Shown here in pieces: positions 42,776 through 52,824 of a DNA stretch of 64,000 bases. Position 1 is the stretch's first letter. Every line of letters begins with the position of its first letter. Location: positions 920,501-984,500 of the forward strand of contig JACONQ010000013.1 of assembly GCA_014281115.1 (NCBI GenBank), given 5' to 3'. Source of the DNA: Laburnicola sp. R22_1. Taxonomy: Eukaryota; Ascomycota; Dothideomycetes; Pleosporales; Didymosphaeriaceae. The notes beneath the pieces are model-generated. The model had not been told where the DNA came from, did not search any database, and was given only the letters and a program-made list of their open reading frames with translations. The translations under genes were made by a program, and so were the position numbers.

Positions 42776-43557
42776 ATGCCGTCTCTTCTCCTCGTCATGT
42801 TCACGCTGCAGCTCTTGCTGCACATCATCAACACGGTGGGCGCGACCACAGTAAACGAGCTGGCATGTGCCCCTCCGCCTCCGCCGTCTTCCACACGTCT
42901 CGCAGACTATGCAGAAGACTGACAAATACACAGCTATGGATCCTCTACAACAAGCTCCCGACACCGACATCCTCGTCCGCGCAAAGAGTGCAGGGCCTAA
43001 AGCGCGAAATCCTCCGTTTGAAGCGCGAGTTAGCGGCCACATCTCCGCAAGATAATTTCTCGCAATGGGCGAAGCTGGACAGGCAGCATACCAAAGCTAC
43101 GGCTGAGTACAACAAGCTCGGTGCGTCTGCTTTCTTCTTCGTATCCGTCCGCTCCCACACACATGCTAATATATCCATCCACCCAGACGCCTCCCTCCGC
43201 ACCCACCAACAAACCTTCTCCTCAGCCATCTCCACCCTCCGCTGGTGCGGCACCCAAGGCCTCCGCTTCCTCCTCCAGATGTACTTTGCCAAGTCGCCCA
43301 TGTTCTGGATCCCCGCCGGCTGGGTCCCCTACTACGTCGAGTGGATACTGAGTTTCCCGCGCGCACCGCTTGGCAGCGTGAGCATAAACATCTGGGGCAT
43401 CGCATGCGCGAGCATGATCGCGCTCGTCGCCGAAGGCATAGCAGCTGCCTACGTGCTCGCCACGAGGAAAGCCGTGCCCGTGCCCGTGCCCGTGCAGCCG
43501 GAGCCACGACCGCAGCCCATGGCGGCTGGCGCGACAGGTGAGAAGAAGGAGCTGTAG
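42776..43557 (+). CDS. GET1: Get1, ER receptor subunit for tail-anchored protein insertion
   Basis: Three exons (42776-42862, 42934-43120, 43187-43557) encode 214 residues, the usual Get1 size. Get1 with Get2 forms the ER-membrane insertase that receives tail-anchored proteins from the Get3 ATPase. Residues 1-22 are a membrane segment (PSLLLVMFTLQLLLHIINTVGA). The cytosolic coiled coil follows at about residues 30-95 (LWILYNKLPTPTS, LKREILRLKRELAATS, FSQWAKLDRQHTKATAEYNKL), with the Arg/Lys-rich Get3-binding face. Two more membrane segments follow at about 115-140 and 165-190. Intron 1 has a GC donor (GCATGT) and CTGAC branch; only this splice yields the conserved ELLWILYNKLP. Intron 2 is GT-AG, 66 nt. 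Confidence 0.93.
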
Positions 43558-44480
43558 GAAGGCGGATACCGTCGCATAGAGTCCGCACCATCACATCTGC
43601 ACGACAGACATCACAGTCCAACAAAGCACGCCTCGTAGCGCTTTCCCCCACCGCATACAATACAATATATTCCATACTCATCATGCGTTATGCATTATGT
43701 CTCCCAGCAAATAGACGCAGAATCTTCCTGGGCGTGGCATGACACCACACCTCTGATTCTGCAACACGAGTGGGATGGACCTTGGCAGGTCGCGTTTGGC
43801 TTGTTCTAGGCCACCAATTTGAACTCGTGATTATGGGGCATTTGAAATCGCCGAGTCTTCGAATGGGCCGGAGCGGGCTGTTCTATGTAGCCGTTGCTAG
43901 CTATCTATATGCAAAGGAATGGAATCGTGGAAAGAGTACTTGTGCGCAAGCGCGCGCGACAGTGTGTTGCAGTGAGATTTGTGCTGCGGAATATGTACTC
44001 TGCGCCGCTCGCTGTGGCTGGTGGTTGTGAGATAGATGCATGTACATATGTCGTGGATGCGTGACGGTGGTGGAAGGTGGGAGGTTTTGCAAGCGGAGTT
44101 TGAGAAAGAAAAGTTGGGCCTGGCCAAGGCTAGAGTGGGGCGGGAACGGGGGAGTGTTTTCCCGGTGCACGTGCGCAGGTCAAGCCAGGGGCCCGCCATC
44201 TCCCTTTGCAAGAAGTCGATTAATTAATTAGCCAGGAGAGCCCCTGTGATGAGAAGCACAAATAACCACATGGCAAGTTATACATGCCTCATATACGATA
44301 ATGAATATCAATGGATTAACTGCACTGCAAAACGCATGCACCAGGCCTCCCTAACGCTCACACACACAAGGGTAGTAAACAATCATCATCATCAGTCAAC
44401 GCCTCACAAACAACCACCTCCACCCCTCTCCACTCCCCTCCTCATACACGCACCAACACCTCTCCCCGCTCTTCCACCCC
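43558..44480. other. Intergenic, no gene seen
   Basis: It holds no supported gene. There are short simple repeats, including an ATCATCATC run near 44383-44392 and TTAATTAATTA at 44219-44230. The last 100 bases are C-rich 3' sequence of the following minus-strand gene. Confidence 0.45.
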
Positions 44481-45008
44481 CTAAACATGATCAAACCTCC
44501 CCAACCCCCTCCCCATCTTCCCAATCCTCCTCGCCTCCCCCTGCTTCGCCTTCGCCCGTCTCGCCTCCTCACCCGCCTCCCTCTCTAGTCGCCCAACCTG
44601 CTCCCTCGCCTCTTTCACCGCCGCCTTGGCAACAAACAGCGCCCGATCTGCGTCCCGTTCCGCCGCTTCGGCGCTCATGACGCGCTCGCGCGCCGTTGCG
44701 ATGGTGGGGTCTTCGGGGGTGTTGCGGTGCAGGAGGGAGTGCGAGTGGCGTTTGGGAGGAGATGGGGAGCGGGAGGTGGAGCGTCGGCGGAAGAGGGAGC
44801 GGTTGCGTGATGGGGGGGTGCTCGTGGTGGCTGGCGGTGGGGCGTGCTTGGAGCTGGAGCTGAAGAGGGAGGTGCGGCGGGTGGATGTGGATGGTGTTGT
44901 TGTTTGGGTGGGGGGCGGGGAGGTGTGTTGGTTCGAGGAGAAGAGGCCGTCTGTGGAGCGGGTTTGCTGGGGAGGTGGCGAGGGGGAGCGACGGTTGAAG
45001 AGCGGCAT
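44481..45008 (-). CDS. Small Ser/Pro-rich protein with C-terminal Ala-rich coiled coil
   Basis: A single frame of 175 residues from ATG 45006-45008. The start MPLFNRRSPSPPPQ and the architecture are familiar from unnamed conserved fungal proteins: residues 1-100 are disordered, Ser/Pro/Arg-rich with RSPSPP-type repeats, and residues 105-170 form a long charged helix (SAEAAERDADRALFVAKAAV, then KEAREQVGRLEREAGEEARR) ending in GLGRFDHV. Function is unknown. The C-terminal helix is probably the conserved part. The minus frame remains open about 290 nt upstream, but that extension has no protein-like content. There is no signal peptide. Confidence 0.7.
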   Translation of the reverse strand: MPLFNRRSPSPPPQQTRSTDGLFSSNQHTSPPPTQTTTPSTSTRRTSLFSSSSKHAPPPATTSTPPSRNRSLFRRRSTSRSPSPPKRHSHSLLHRNTPEDPTIATARERVMSAEAAERDADRALFVAKAAVKEAREQVGRLEREAGEEARRAKAKQGEARRIGKMGRGLGRFDHV

Positions 45009-45851
45009 GGTTGGTTTGGCGGTTGGGCGGTATCGGTGTGCCGCTGAGGACGAATGTTGGCTGCGTAGGACCCTTGAGTAGGTAGGTGCTTTGACTATGT
45101 AGACGTAGGTAGGTGTCTGGGACGGGTAACCTGCGGTGGAGCAGTGGAAAGGTAGAGGAAGAGTATAAATAGGGATGATCCCAGGAACCTCAGCAAGCTG
45201 ATCGATCTTTATAGGTCCAGTGATGTGCGAAGGGGTCGGTTGCACGTCGTCTGCGCTGACTGGCCGGAAATCCGGTTCGTGGTCGACGGAATCACGCACG
45301 GCAGGCGTGACGTCAGGCCAGCCTCATCGCAGAGATGGTGTGCACTGTGCAGATAATATATTCCATACTGTTGAAGTAGTCGGGAATGTTGATATTGAGC
45401 TGATACCGCGCCTAGGGACGGTGGGTCTTCCGCGTGTAGTGCCTCTGTAGTCCAGGCGTGGGCAAGTCCTAGTATAGCTTAATTGAACTTCTTGCTCAGG
45501 GTACGCACCGAGTTCCGAGTCTTTAAAAACTACAAGTGTCTGTTACTGCTCGGCGCTTCATCGGCCCCCTGGTGTTGCCGTCCAAGGAATCCTCTCGTGC
45601 GAAATCTTCAAAAGAAGCCGCCATGATGATGATCATGCTCGACATGGGCGCATCTCATGCAGCTAAACAAAACGACCAATCGCTCAATTCGTATATTCAA
45701 CGCCGTCCCACCCATCATATGATACAGTCTTGTAGAGTACAAAATGCAACTCCTAATCTCTGTGCGCACGGTCTCCGCGGCCAACTAAAATGCTGCATCG
45801 CCGTCCCAAGCGCCCGTGTTATGAAAGAAAGAAAGTCTGTGGGTACCAGTT
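45009..45851. other. Intergenic, no gene seen
   Basis: It contains the promoter of the preceding minus gene and the 3' region of the transporter gene. A 121-codon plus frame (45536-45901) partly overlaps the transporter exon and is rejected. Confidence 0.45.
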
Positions 45852-47683
45852 CTACCCGCACTGCGCCTGCGACTCCGTCCCGTTGGTCATCTTGCCCATA
45901 GTCTTGAACAAAGTAATCGCCATAACAACACACCCAAATGCAACGACAGCCATTGCGAGGTAGGTCTTCGGACTCCGCTTGCTCAGCTTGATGTAGCAGA
46001 GCGGTGGTAATATGTAGGCTAGTGCGCATGCGGACGTGGCGCCGAACAGTTCGAAAATGACGCCCAGATCGCAGGTGAGAAGAGAAAGTACCATGGCGGT
46101 CACAACCAGCGACGTGGTGAAGATCATGTGTCGATTCGGCTGGTACGGTTCGTCCGGGAACCAGTAGTTGTTCATGACCTCGCGGCAGACAAACGCTTCA
46201 AGGGGAAGCGTGGTGAGCATGTTCAGGCCGAAGAAGAGACGGGCAATGTTCACTAAAAGGTTATCATTGGGGAAATTGTTAAGGACGTTGCCCAGCGTCT
46301 TGTCGCCGAAGGTAAGGTAGCCGAAAAGCGCCATGACGAGACATGCAACCAGAGAAATGCCGGTACTATAATGGGTAACACGCGAAAAGCGGTCGATGGT
46401 TGGTTTTCGCAACGAGCCGTAGATTAAGAGAGAATTGTGGTGGCACACAAAGGCGAAGGATATCACGCCTACGGCCTCGAATAGGCCCGAGTTTATTACA
46501 ATGGAGCCGCGCAGTTGGCCGCGCGATTCAGGGGGCACGCGGAAGCACTGGGTAATCACGGTGATGATGATTACGATCATGCTGACCAAGGCAAGGCCAC
46601 TGGCTTTGGCGAGCTGCATGCTGTTAGTCTTTGGATGTTGCATTGGGCTGGGGAGGATTTGCCTTTGCAATATCTCGGTAAAGAGAAAGGGGATACGAAA
46701 CACCGAGCACCAAGAGGATAATAATGGCTCGACGGTTGGTGAGGAGCCAGAGGAACGGCATGTCGGACAAAGAAGGAAACAGAGCGTCCATCACACGCGG
46801 TATTGTGTCACCGACAATGACGCAGAATGCCACCATGCCGCCGAATGCACTACGAACATCAGTATCTCTCCACATATCGAGTGTTCCCGGTACGTACAAG
46901 AGCCACTGCGCTAGCGATATGGCGACCAGTCCCGACTTGCCAAAGCAGTGTTCGACCGTTGCCTGGAACGAGTCGGTGCCACTGAGCTTCGAGTTGATGA
47001 CGATGAGGCGGATGGTCCAATCGACGGTTATGGTGAGGCTGATCAACAAGACGGTGCCTGTAATGAGGCCCGCGTTGCGGAAAGCGTACGGCTGACCGAT
47101 GATGCCTGCCCCTCTGCGTCCTGTCAGCGCCCCTTCATATCCGCAAAGACATAGCTCCCTGTCTGCAGAGCCACCCCACCCACATTATGCTGTTTGCCAT
47201 GTTCATAAAGGCGCTCCGCATGCCACTACGCGGCCGCGCACTCTCGAGGTAGTCTGCAGGGTCGAAGGCCTCCTCCGCAACGGTGACGCTTGGCGCCTCG
47301 ATACCCGTCAGCAGTGGCAGCCGCTGCACTCTTTCTCTCCCCGGTTGCCCCTCTTCCATGTAGTCATCGCCGTCGAGCTCCAGCCACTCGTCGCCTCCAG
47401 CATGGCCATTGCCGTCTCCCCCTCCCCGTACGGGATCCAGCTCGAAGCGGACACGATTCGGCGTCCGTGGCCCGTCCGGCCGCGGCTGTGCGAACGAGGA
47501 CTGCCGCTTGGATGATCCAAAGCGGCCGTTTGGTGTGGTGCCTGGAGCTGGCGATGCGGAAGATTGGCGTGATGAGCCGGGCGAGGGCGACGGGCGGCGC
47601 GCCGGGCTGGGCTGGACCTGAGGTTCGGGACCGGAGTCGCTATCGTCGTTGTGCTCAAGCAGGAGCTTCTGCGACTCGCTCAT
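45852..47683 (-). CDS. Vacuolar-type amino-acid transporter (AAAP/SLC38-like, Avt2-like)
   Basis: Three exons (47683-47184, 47113-46663, 46613-45852) encode 570 residues. Residues 1-150 are cytosolic, Ser/Pro-rich and acidic. The transporter core starts with the family motif NMANSIIGAGIIGQPYAFRNAG, created across intron 1, and has about eleven membrane segments, for example VVAFGCVVMAITLF near the end. Proteins of this type in yeast (Avt family) exchange neutral amino acids with protons at the vacuole; Avt2 is the closest by motif memory, but substrate and membrane are unproven. Intron 1 is GT-AG (70 nt). Intron 2 (46614-46662, 49 nt) uses GCAAAT as donor with CTAAC branch; the splice gives YRDIAKLAKASGLA in frame, so it is a GC-AG intron. 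Confidence 0.88.
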
Positions 47684-48130
47684 CGTGGCATTGTCGGTGC
47701 AAGAGGGCGTCGGGGGTTGTTTGCGCCAGCTGGTGTCAGCAAGCGCGGCCTTTGAATGCGAAAGACATGCCCGTTTGTAGCTAGCTGCAAACGGAAACAC
47801 TAGGTGGGACGGGGGCCGCCCGTAAGCGAGTCGTCGTATTCGACCCCACGCCTCCGTTTCTCGACAGTGAATTAGGTACAAAGTAGTAGGTACTCAACAG
47901 CCTAAGCCCGCTCCGCCTTGTTAGAAACGTCGATGAAATGACCCCCAAGGTCTTAAAATTACCTCAGAACACAATACCTTGAAGATTTGCTCATCGATTT
48001 CTACACAACTCAATATATGAACAGCACGAACAATTCCTACAACAGGCCCGAGGCTAGGTATAACACATCTCCTACCGCACCACCCATATACACAAATGCG
48101 AAACCCTATACACATATACACACAACCCCC
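47684..48130. other. Intergenic, no gene seen
   Basis: Promoter of the transporter and 3' end of the PPR gene. It is AT-rich from 47940 onward, with no coding signal. Confidence 0.5.
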
Positions 48131-49897
48131 CTAAACCATCTTATCAAACAACCCCACCCAATCCCTCAACACCCTCACCACCCCTTCCACCTCCTCCCTA
48201 CTCGGCCTCCAAACCACCCTAATCTCCTCCCAAGCCCTAACCGTGCGCTCCCCATCCGCACACTTCCGAAACGCCCTCAGGGCCGCCAGCACCGCCATCT
48301 GACTAACCCACGTCCGCGGCAGGCCACTGTCGACAGCTTGGAGGTACTCTCTCCACGTCTGTTCGAGCCGGCCGCGCGTCCACGAGGTATACCGGACGCC
48401 GCCAAAGTTTTCGAACCCGTGGAACATGACAATGTAGATGGAGCCTTCGAGGGGGACGCTGTTGTAGCCCATTTCGCGGAGGAGGGCGTTGACACGGTCG
48501 AGGTTGCCCGTGGTGGAGGCGTGGTGGCGGATGAGGAGGCTATAGGTGCGCGAGTTGGGCGCGATGGGCGCCCAGTCTTGGAGCAGTTTGCGCGCTTCTA
48601 GGTCTTCCGTGTAGGTGAGTCGGCGGCCCTCGTACGTCAGGTCCAGGCCGAGGATGCGCTGCTCGCGCCAGTTGCGGTTGTTGTATGCGCGGGTGCCGGG
48701 GAAGGGTGTGGTTTTGGAGGCGGAGAGGCGCTTCATGCGCTCGAAGACTTGCTCGGCGGCTTCGGGTTCGCGGGCGCGGATCAGGGCTGCGATGACGGCG
48801 TTCATGACTACCGTGTCTACAATGTCTCCCGATTCGACCAATTCTTTATATGCCTGTCTGACCCCGGCCCCATTGTTCTTTGCGCCGTGGTAGTAGATGA
48901 GGGAAACGCGGAAATGTCGATGGAATTTCAGGCCGCGGACATGCATCTCTTTGAGGAAAGTCTCGGCGAGGGTATACTTGCCTGCTTTCACGGCGATGTC
49001 GAAGAGAACATTGAAGGTGACGTGACCGGCCCGAACACCTGCCCGCTGCTCCATGTCCCGCCATAGGTAGAGCGCGGACTGCACTCCCTCCGGAGAGGCG
49101 CCCATGGAGCGGCCTGCAAAGTAAATAGCGGACGTCCACTCGGTGGCTTTGATATGGATGTGCGCCTCCTTCATATCATCCAGTATAGAAAGATAGCGCT
49201 GCATGGCCTCAGGCGTAGGGCGCTCGACAATGGAAAGATGGCGGAGCATATTGTGTATAGTCTCCGTAGTGAGATACACGACCCCTGGTGCGGGCAGAAG
49301 CTTGTAGGTATCGAAAATCTCCTCGTGCGGTGTATCTTCGTGTCTCAGCAGATCGTCCAACTTCGCTATCGTGGTTGAATCCGCAGCATCCTTGACCGGC
49401 CAGGGCACGTGGGAGTCGCCGACGTTCCATATCAACGACCCCTCGTCTTCCACCTCCTCTTCCGACGACGGTGCCGCCAATTCCATGCCATAGTAGTCGA
49501 CCAGCGCCTTCAGCTCTTTTTCCGCAAACTGCTTCGCAATCGTGAACGGCGTCCTACCGGCCTTGGTCGCCATAAACTCGCGTCTCTCATTACATGGTAC
49601 TACGGTTTTCCGCCGCGTTTTGTGACATGTTATTGAAAGGGGGGGGACCTCGCGTTGCGTCGAGATCTGCTTTGCATGCTCCGGGCACGAAGCCGCCCGC
49701 GCCAGTGCCTGGATGAATAAATTGTCCATCCGCTCGCCGGCTGCATGCATTCTGGGCGGCCGATTTACAGCGCTCTTGCTGAACGTGCGTCTACTCGTCT
49801 TATTACACAGGACCGGGCATACGAAAGCGAGGAACGGGCGCGAGCTGTGGGGGCAGGAGACGGCGGAGGTCCGGTCGAGGGTGCGGAAGAGGGACAT
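48131..49897 (-). CDS. Pentatricopeptide-repeat protein, probably mitochondrial
   Basis: An uninterrupted frame of 588 residues from ATG 49895-49897. The N-terminus is basic and Ser-rich with few acids (SLFRTLDRTSAVSCPHSSRP), as for mitochondrial import. Helical repeats of about 35 residues, in the PPR style, are visible from about residue 215 on: TPEAMQRYLSILDDMKEAHI, TFNVLFDIAVKAGKYTLAET, VVMNAVIAALIRAREPEAAE and TYSLLIRHHASTTGNLDRVN. Such proteins bind mitochondrial RNAs for processing, stability or translation; the target cannot be read from sequence. It is transcribed divergently from the mitoribosomal protein gene with 337 bp between starts. An odd, Cys/Lys-rich stretch at residues 80-110 could be an unspliced intron that happens to stay open. 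Confidence 0.8.
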   Translation of the reverse strand: MSLFRTLDRTSAVSCPHSSRPFLAFVCPVLCNKTSRRTFSKSAVNRPPRMHAAGERMDNLFIQALARAASCPEHAKQISTQREVPPLSITCHKTRRKTVVPCNERREFMATKAGRTPFTIAKQFAEKELKALVDYYGMELAAPSSEEEVEDEGSLIWNVGDSHVPWPVKDAADSTTIAKLDDLLRHEDTPHEEIFDTYKLLPAPGVVYLTTETIHNMLRHLSIVERPTPEAMQRYLSILDDMKEAHIHIKATEWTSAIYFAGRSMGASPEGVQSALYLWRDMEQRAGVRAGHVTFNVLFDIAVKAGKYTLAETFLKEMHVRGLKFHRHFRVSLIYYHGAKNNGAGVRQAYKELVESGDIVDTVVMNAVIAALIRAREPEAAEQVFERMKRLSASKTTPFPGTRAYNNRNWREQRILGLDLTYEGRRLTYTEDLEARKLLQDWAPIAPNSRTYSLLIRHHASTTGNLDRVNALLREMGYNSVPLEGSIYIVMFHGFENFGGVRYTSWTRGRLEQTWREYLQAVDSGLPRTWVSQMAVLAALRAFRKCADGERTVRAWEEIRVVWRPSREEVEGVVRVLRDWVGLFDKMV

Positions 49898-50234
49898 GAG
49901 AGGGCGAGCATCGTGTCAGCGGCGGCCGGTCCGAGCGAATTCCATCAACGTTGCGACGCGTTCACCGGGTCAGAATGGAGCCATTGGCGATCGGGCAGTA
50001 GTAGAAGATGCGGCGTCGGCGTCGAGACGTGAGGTCGCGTCGCCCATGTATGAAATTTAGCGCACCGGCAACTTCCGTCTCCCGTCTTTTCTCCGCGACG
50101 GCGCGACCTCACCTGCACGAGCCCTACTGCATCACCACCACACAACCCATTGCATGTGCCGCCCGCCTCTACCTACCCCTGCGACTGGTGCAATACAATC
50201 CCTCTCATAGCCACCCTACACCCCCTCGCCCCCC
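49898..50234. promoter_or_regulatory. Divergent promoter, PPR gene and mS23
   Basis: 337 bp between the two start codons. No individual element is certain. Both products look mitochondrial, so co-regulation is plausible but inferred. Confidence 0.4.
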
Positions 50235-51078
50235 ATGGGCCGCTACGACTTCCGCCCCATGCGCGTCCGACAGACCGCAAAAGCCCTCTTCGACTCCAAA
50301 CGCAACCCGAACCTGCCCCAATGGTACAACATAGTCGGTGACATCCCGCCCAGCGAGACCCTCGCGCGGCCTCTCCAACGCGCCCCTCTCACAAAAAAAG
50401 CCCGCAAGCCCAGCCGCATGTTCCAGCCGCTCCCCCTCGCATACCCCGAAGACACGCTGCGCTCCGAGTTCTTCGGCGACCACCCCTGGGAGCTGGCGCG
50501 GCCGCGTCTGGTGGTAGAAGATAGCGGGAACGATGCGAAAGGGTATGATTGGAGTAGCATTGTGCAGCCGGGGAAGCAGTTGGATGGCGAGAGGTATGTT
50601 CTATTTTTGAGCTGTCGCTGTCGCTTTATAGATGGATAGTAAAGCAAACAGATACTAACTCCCACCCTCCAGCGTCGTCCAGCGCCAAATGTGGCTCATG
50701 AAGCACCAATCGCTCTCCAAAGCCGCCGCGTACGACATCGCCCGCCGCGAATTCTACCGCCACCGCCACCTCGAGGACGTCCGGCGGCGCGTCGCCAAAG
50801 AAGAGGCTCTACACACGGGCGCTTACTTCGGCAAGGGCCCGCTGGAGATCGGCATGGAGCTTGAAGACCGCACCTGGGAGAGCTGGAAGAGCTGGGCGCG
50901 CGTGCAGATCGAGGATGAGGAGGCGACGCGTGCGCAGATGTTCTCGGGGCCGCAGACGGCGGAGAGCACAGACATGTCCGAGGAGGAGTTTGATGTTGCC
51001 GCTGAGGAGTTGCAGGAGGCGGTGCCGCAGAGTAAGGCGGGGCAGACGGCGTTGGGGGGTGCGGCGGTGCATCCGTGA
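50235..51078 (+). CDS. RSM25: Mitochondrial small-subunit ribosomal protein mS23 (Rsm25)
   Basis: Two exons (50235-50593, 50673-51078) encode 254 residues; the 79-nt intron has donor GTATGT and branch ACTAAC. The N-terminus, GRYDFRPMRVRQTAKALFDSKRNPNLPQWYNIVGDIPPSE, is the strongly conserved start of fungal mS23 proteins. The region around residues 120-170 (RQMWLMKHQSLSKAAAYDIARREFYRHR) is the second conserved block. The C-terminus is acidic and variable. The protein is a structural component of the mitochondrial 37S subunit. Length matches fungal homologues. Confidence 0.9.
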
Positions 51079-51664
51079 GGGTGGGCGGGGATGTGTATGA
51101 TAGTGTAACTTTTTGGTATGTCGATCGAGGAGATGAGTCGTGCACCATATGCTTCGATAGACATCATTGTACAAAAATTTATACATTACTGGCTCTATAT
51201 AAACTGGGGAATGAGTGACAACTATCTATTCTTTGTGTGAACAAAGCTGCATCCCGCAACTATACTTTGGTAAAGGAAATAACTAGCTATAGCCTCTTTT
51301 TCTGTGTACCAGCTCTGTGCAAGATATCTATCACATGAATAGACAACTATCTAAGAAAACTGGCAGATACAAAACAGGGAAGCCAAAACAGACAAGGAAA
51401 CAGAAGCAGAAGCAGAGAAAAACAGAGACAGAGCAGGTAGAGGAGAAAAGACCGAATACAGTTGGCCCTGAGACTGCTAGTCCTGGGGTACCACAGTGTA
51501 CGCAAACTTTTGTCCTGGTACTGTACCAACCCATGCCAAGCACAACCCAAGTACCAAAACGCCTGCACCCTCGCCAACCACCAGGCCTCCCGGGCAAACT
51601 CCGGAGCCGCCCTAGAAGCCGCAGAGGGAGCCGCTCCAGAAGCCGCATTGCCACTCGACCCTCC
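51079..51664. other. Intergenic, contains mini-element copy 3
   Basis: Two convergent genes flank this stretch. AAACAGA/AGAAGCAGAAGCAGAG simple repeats occur at about 51390-51430. A copy of the palindromic mini-element terminal repeat lies at 51498-51515. No gene was found. Confidence 0.45.
51498..51515 (-). mobile_element. Mini-element terminal repeat, copy 3 (solo arm)
   Basis: The complement reads GGACAAAAGTTTGCGTAC, one base different from the arms of copies 1 and 2. It is preceded by CAGTACCA and followed by ACTG. No clear second long arm is seen, though GGTAC/GTACC words flank it. Confidence 0.55.
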
Positions 51665-52150
51665 CTACTGCTGCCCCATCAATTCCCTATTGAGTTGTAC
51701 AGTACGTTCATGCAAATGCTTCCTCACCGCTGTCTCATACATCTCCTTCACTCTGATATCGCATTGCCCGTCGTAAGCTTGAGTTTGAATGGTCTCCAAG
51801 GGGATATTCCAGTTGACAGCCATCTTGAAAAAGAATCTTGTTACGACTTTGAGTCCGCGATCGTCAGTAAATCCGGCCCCTGGATGTTCCCTGTTGACCT
51901 CGTAAAATTCCTGCCACTCTTGATCTGATAGTGTTTTGCGCAACGTTCCATCGCGTTCCTCTCGATATACGTCGATGATGTTGTACTTCCGAAACACGAT
52001 TCTCTGCCATATCTCGAGGAAGGGATTGAATTTTACTTTGTAGAGATCTCGGGTGGGGGTCTGGAAGCCAGATCCAGGCTCGGAGATGACTTTTTTTTCG
52101 TTTTCGATGAAGTCGACATCGATGAAGGGTGGTTGTTCGCTGCTTGACAT
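51665..52150 (-). CDS. Hypothetical soluble protein, 161 residues
   Basis: An intact single frame from ATG 52148-52150. The product is acidic at its N-terminus (SSSEQPPFIDVDFIENEKK), then has a regular helical pattern with aromatic residues (FNPFLEIWQRIVFRKYNIID and SDQEWQEFYEVNREHP), and ends in a charged helix (VKEMYETAVRKHLHERTVQL). No signal peptide, membrane segment or known domain is visible. Even composition and clean boundaries make it a probable real gene, perhaps clade-specific. The upstream 180 bases have an AAG/GAAG-rich leader on the coding strand complement. Confidence 0.55.
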   Translation of the reverse strand: MSSSEQPPFIDVDFIENEKKVISEPGSGFQTPTRDLYKVKFNPFLEIWQRIVFRKYNIIDVYREERDGTLRKTLSDQEWQEFYEVNREHPGAGFTDDRGLKVVTRFFFKMAVNWNIPLETIQTQAYDGQCDIRVKEMYETAVRKHLHERTVQLNRELMGQQ

Positions 52151-52824
52151 GGTAGTCGCCGTGTAAATGATAGTAGGAAGAAGAAGAAGGAGAAGCTGTC
52201 TGTGTAATTGATGGATATGATATCGTAGTTCTGATTCTGTAGAAGTGTAGTAAAGATAAGTTGTAGGTAATGTCCATGAAGAAAGCGGGCTTTATACTTT
52301 GCCTTGACTCAAATGATAGGAAAGATGCACCGCTGTTGCTCATGAGTTGTGCAGCGCAGGTAGAAGATGAGTCGCGGCTAGGAAACGATACCCAGTGAGC
52401 CTTGCATGTGCGCGCGCACTGTAGCCCGAGAAGCGTATGCGGCCATTGTCAGTACTGCCAAATATCTGTGACTCCAAAAAGTCGCGTGGGAATCGCTGTG
52501 GTGCCGTGTAGGTCGGAGTTAGGCGTTGGTAGCAGGGACTCGCACATCTCGCACCATCGGCTCCGTACAATGTTGCCCTGCGGAAGACTCACAACCCCCC
52601 AGGCGCGACGTTGACTGTAGCTGAGAAGACTTCTGACTCGGCATCGAGGTTACTGAGGTACTCAGAGGTGGCCCACAACGTTTCATCATTGCGTGTTACC
52701 CCACGATGGACAATGTGAAAGCTAAATATACTTTCAATAAGGTAACGAGTAAAGACGGGCTCGGAAAATCGTGTCGCCCATAATGTAGTAATACAGATAC
52801 CCAATTACCTAACTTAAACCGCCC
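52151..52824. other. Intergenic, no gene seen
   Basis: Promoter of the 161-residue protein and 3' flank of the phosphatase gene. Short frames have no domain content. Confidence 0.45.

Noticed and set aside
46435..46914. 159-codon plus-strand frame
   Set aside because: A shadow of the amino-acid transporter exons on the other strand.
51317..51928. 203-codon plus-strand frame
   Set aside because: Its 3' half is antisense to the 161-residue gene and its 5' half is simple repeat and mini-element sequence.
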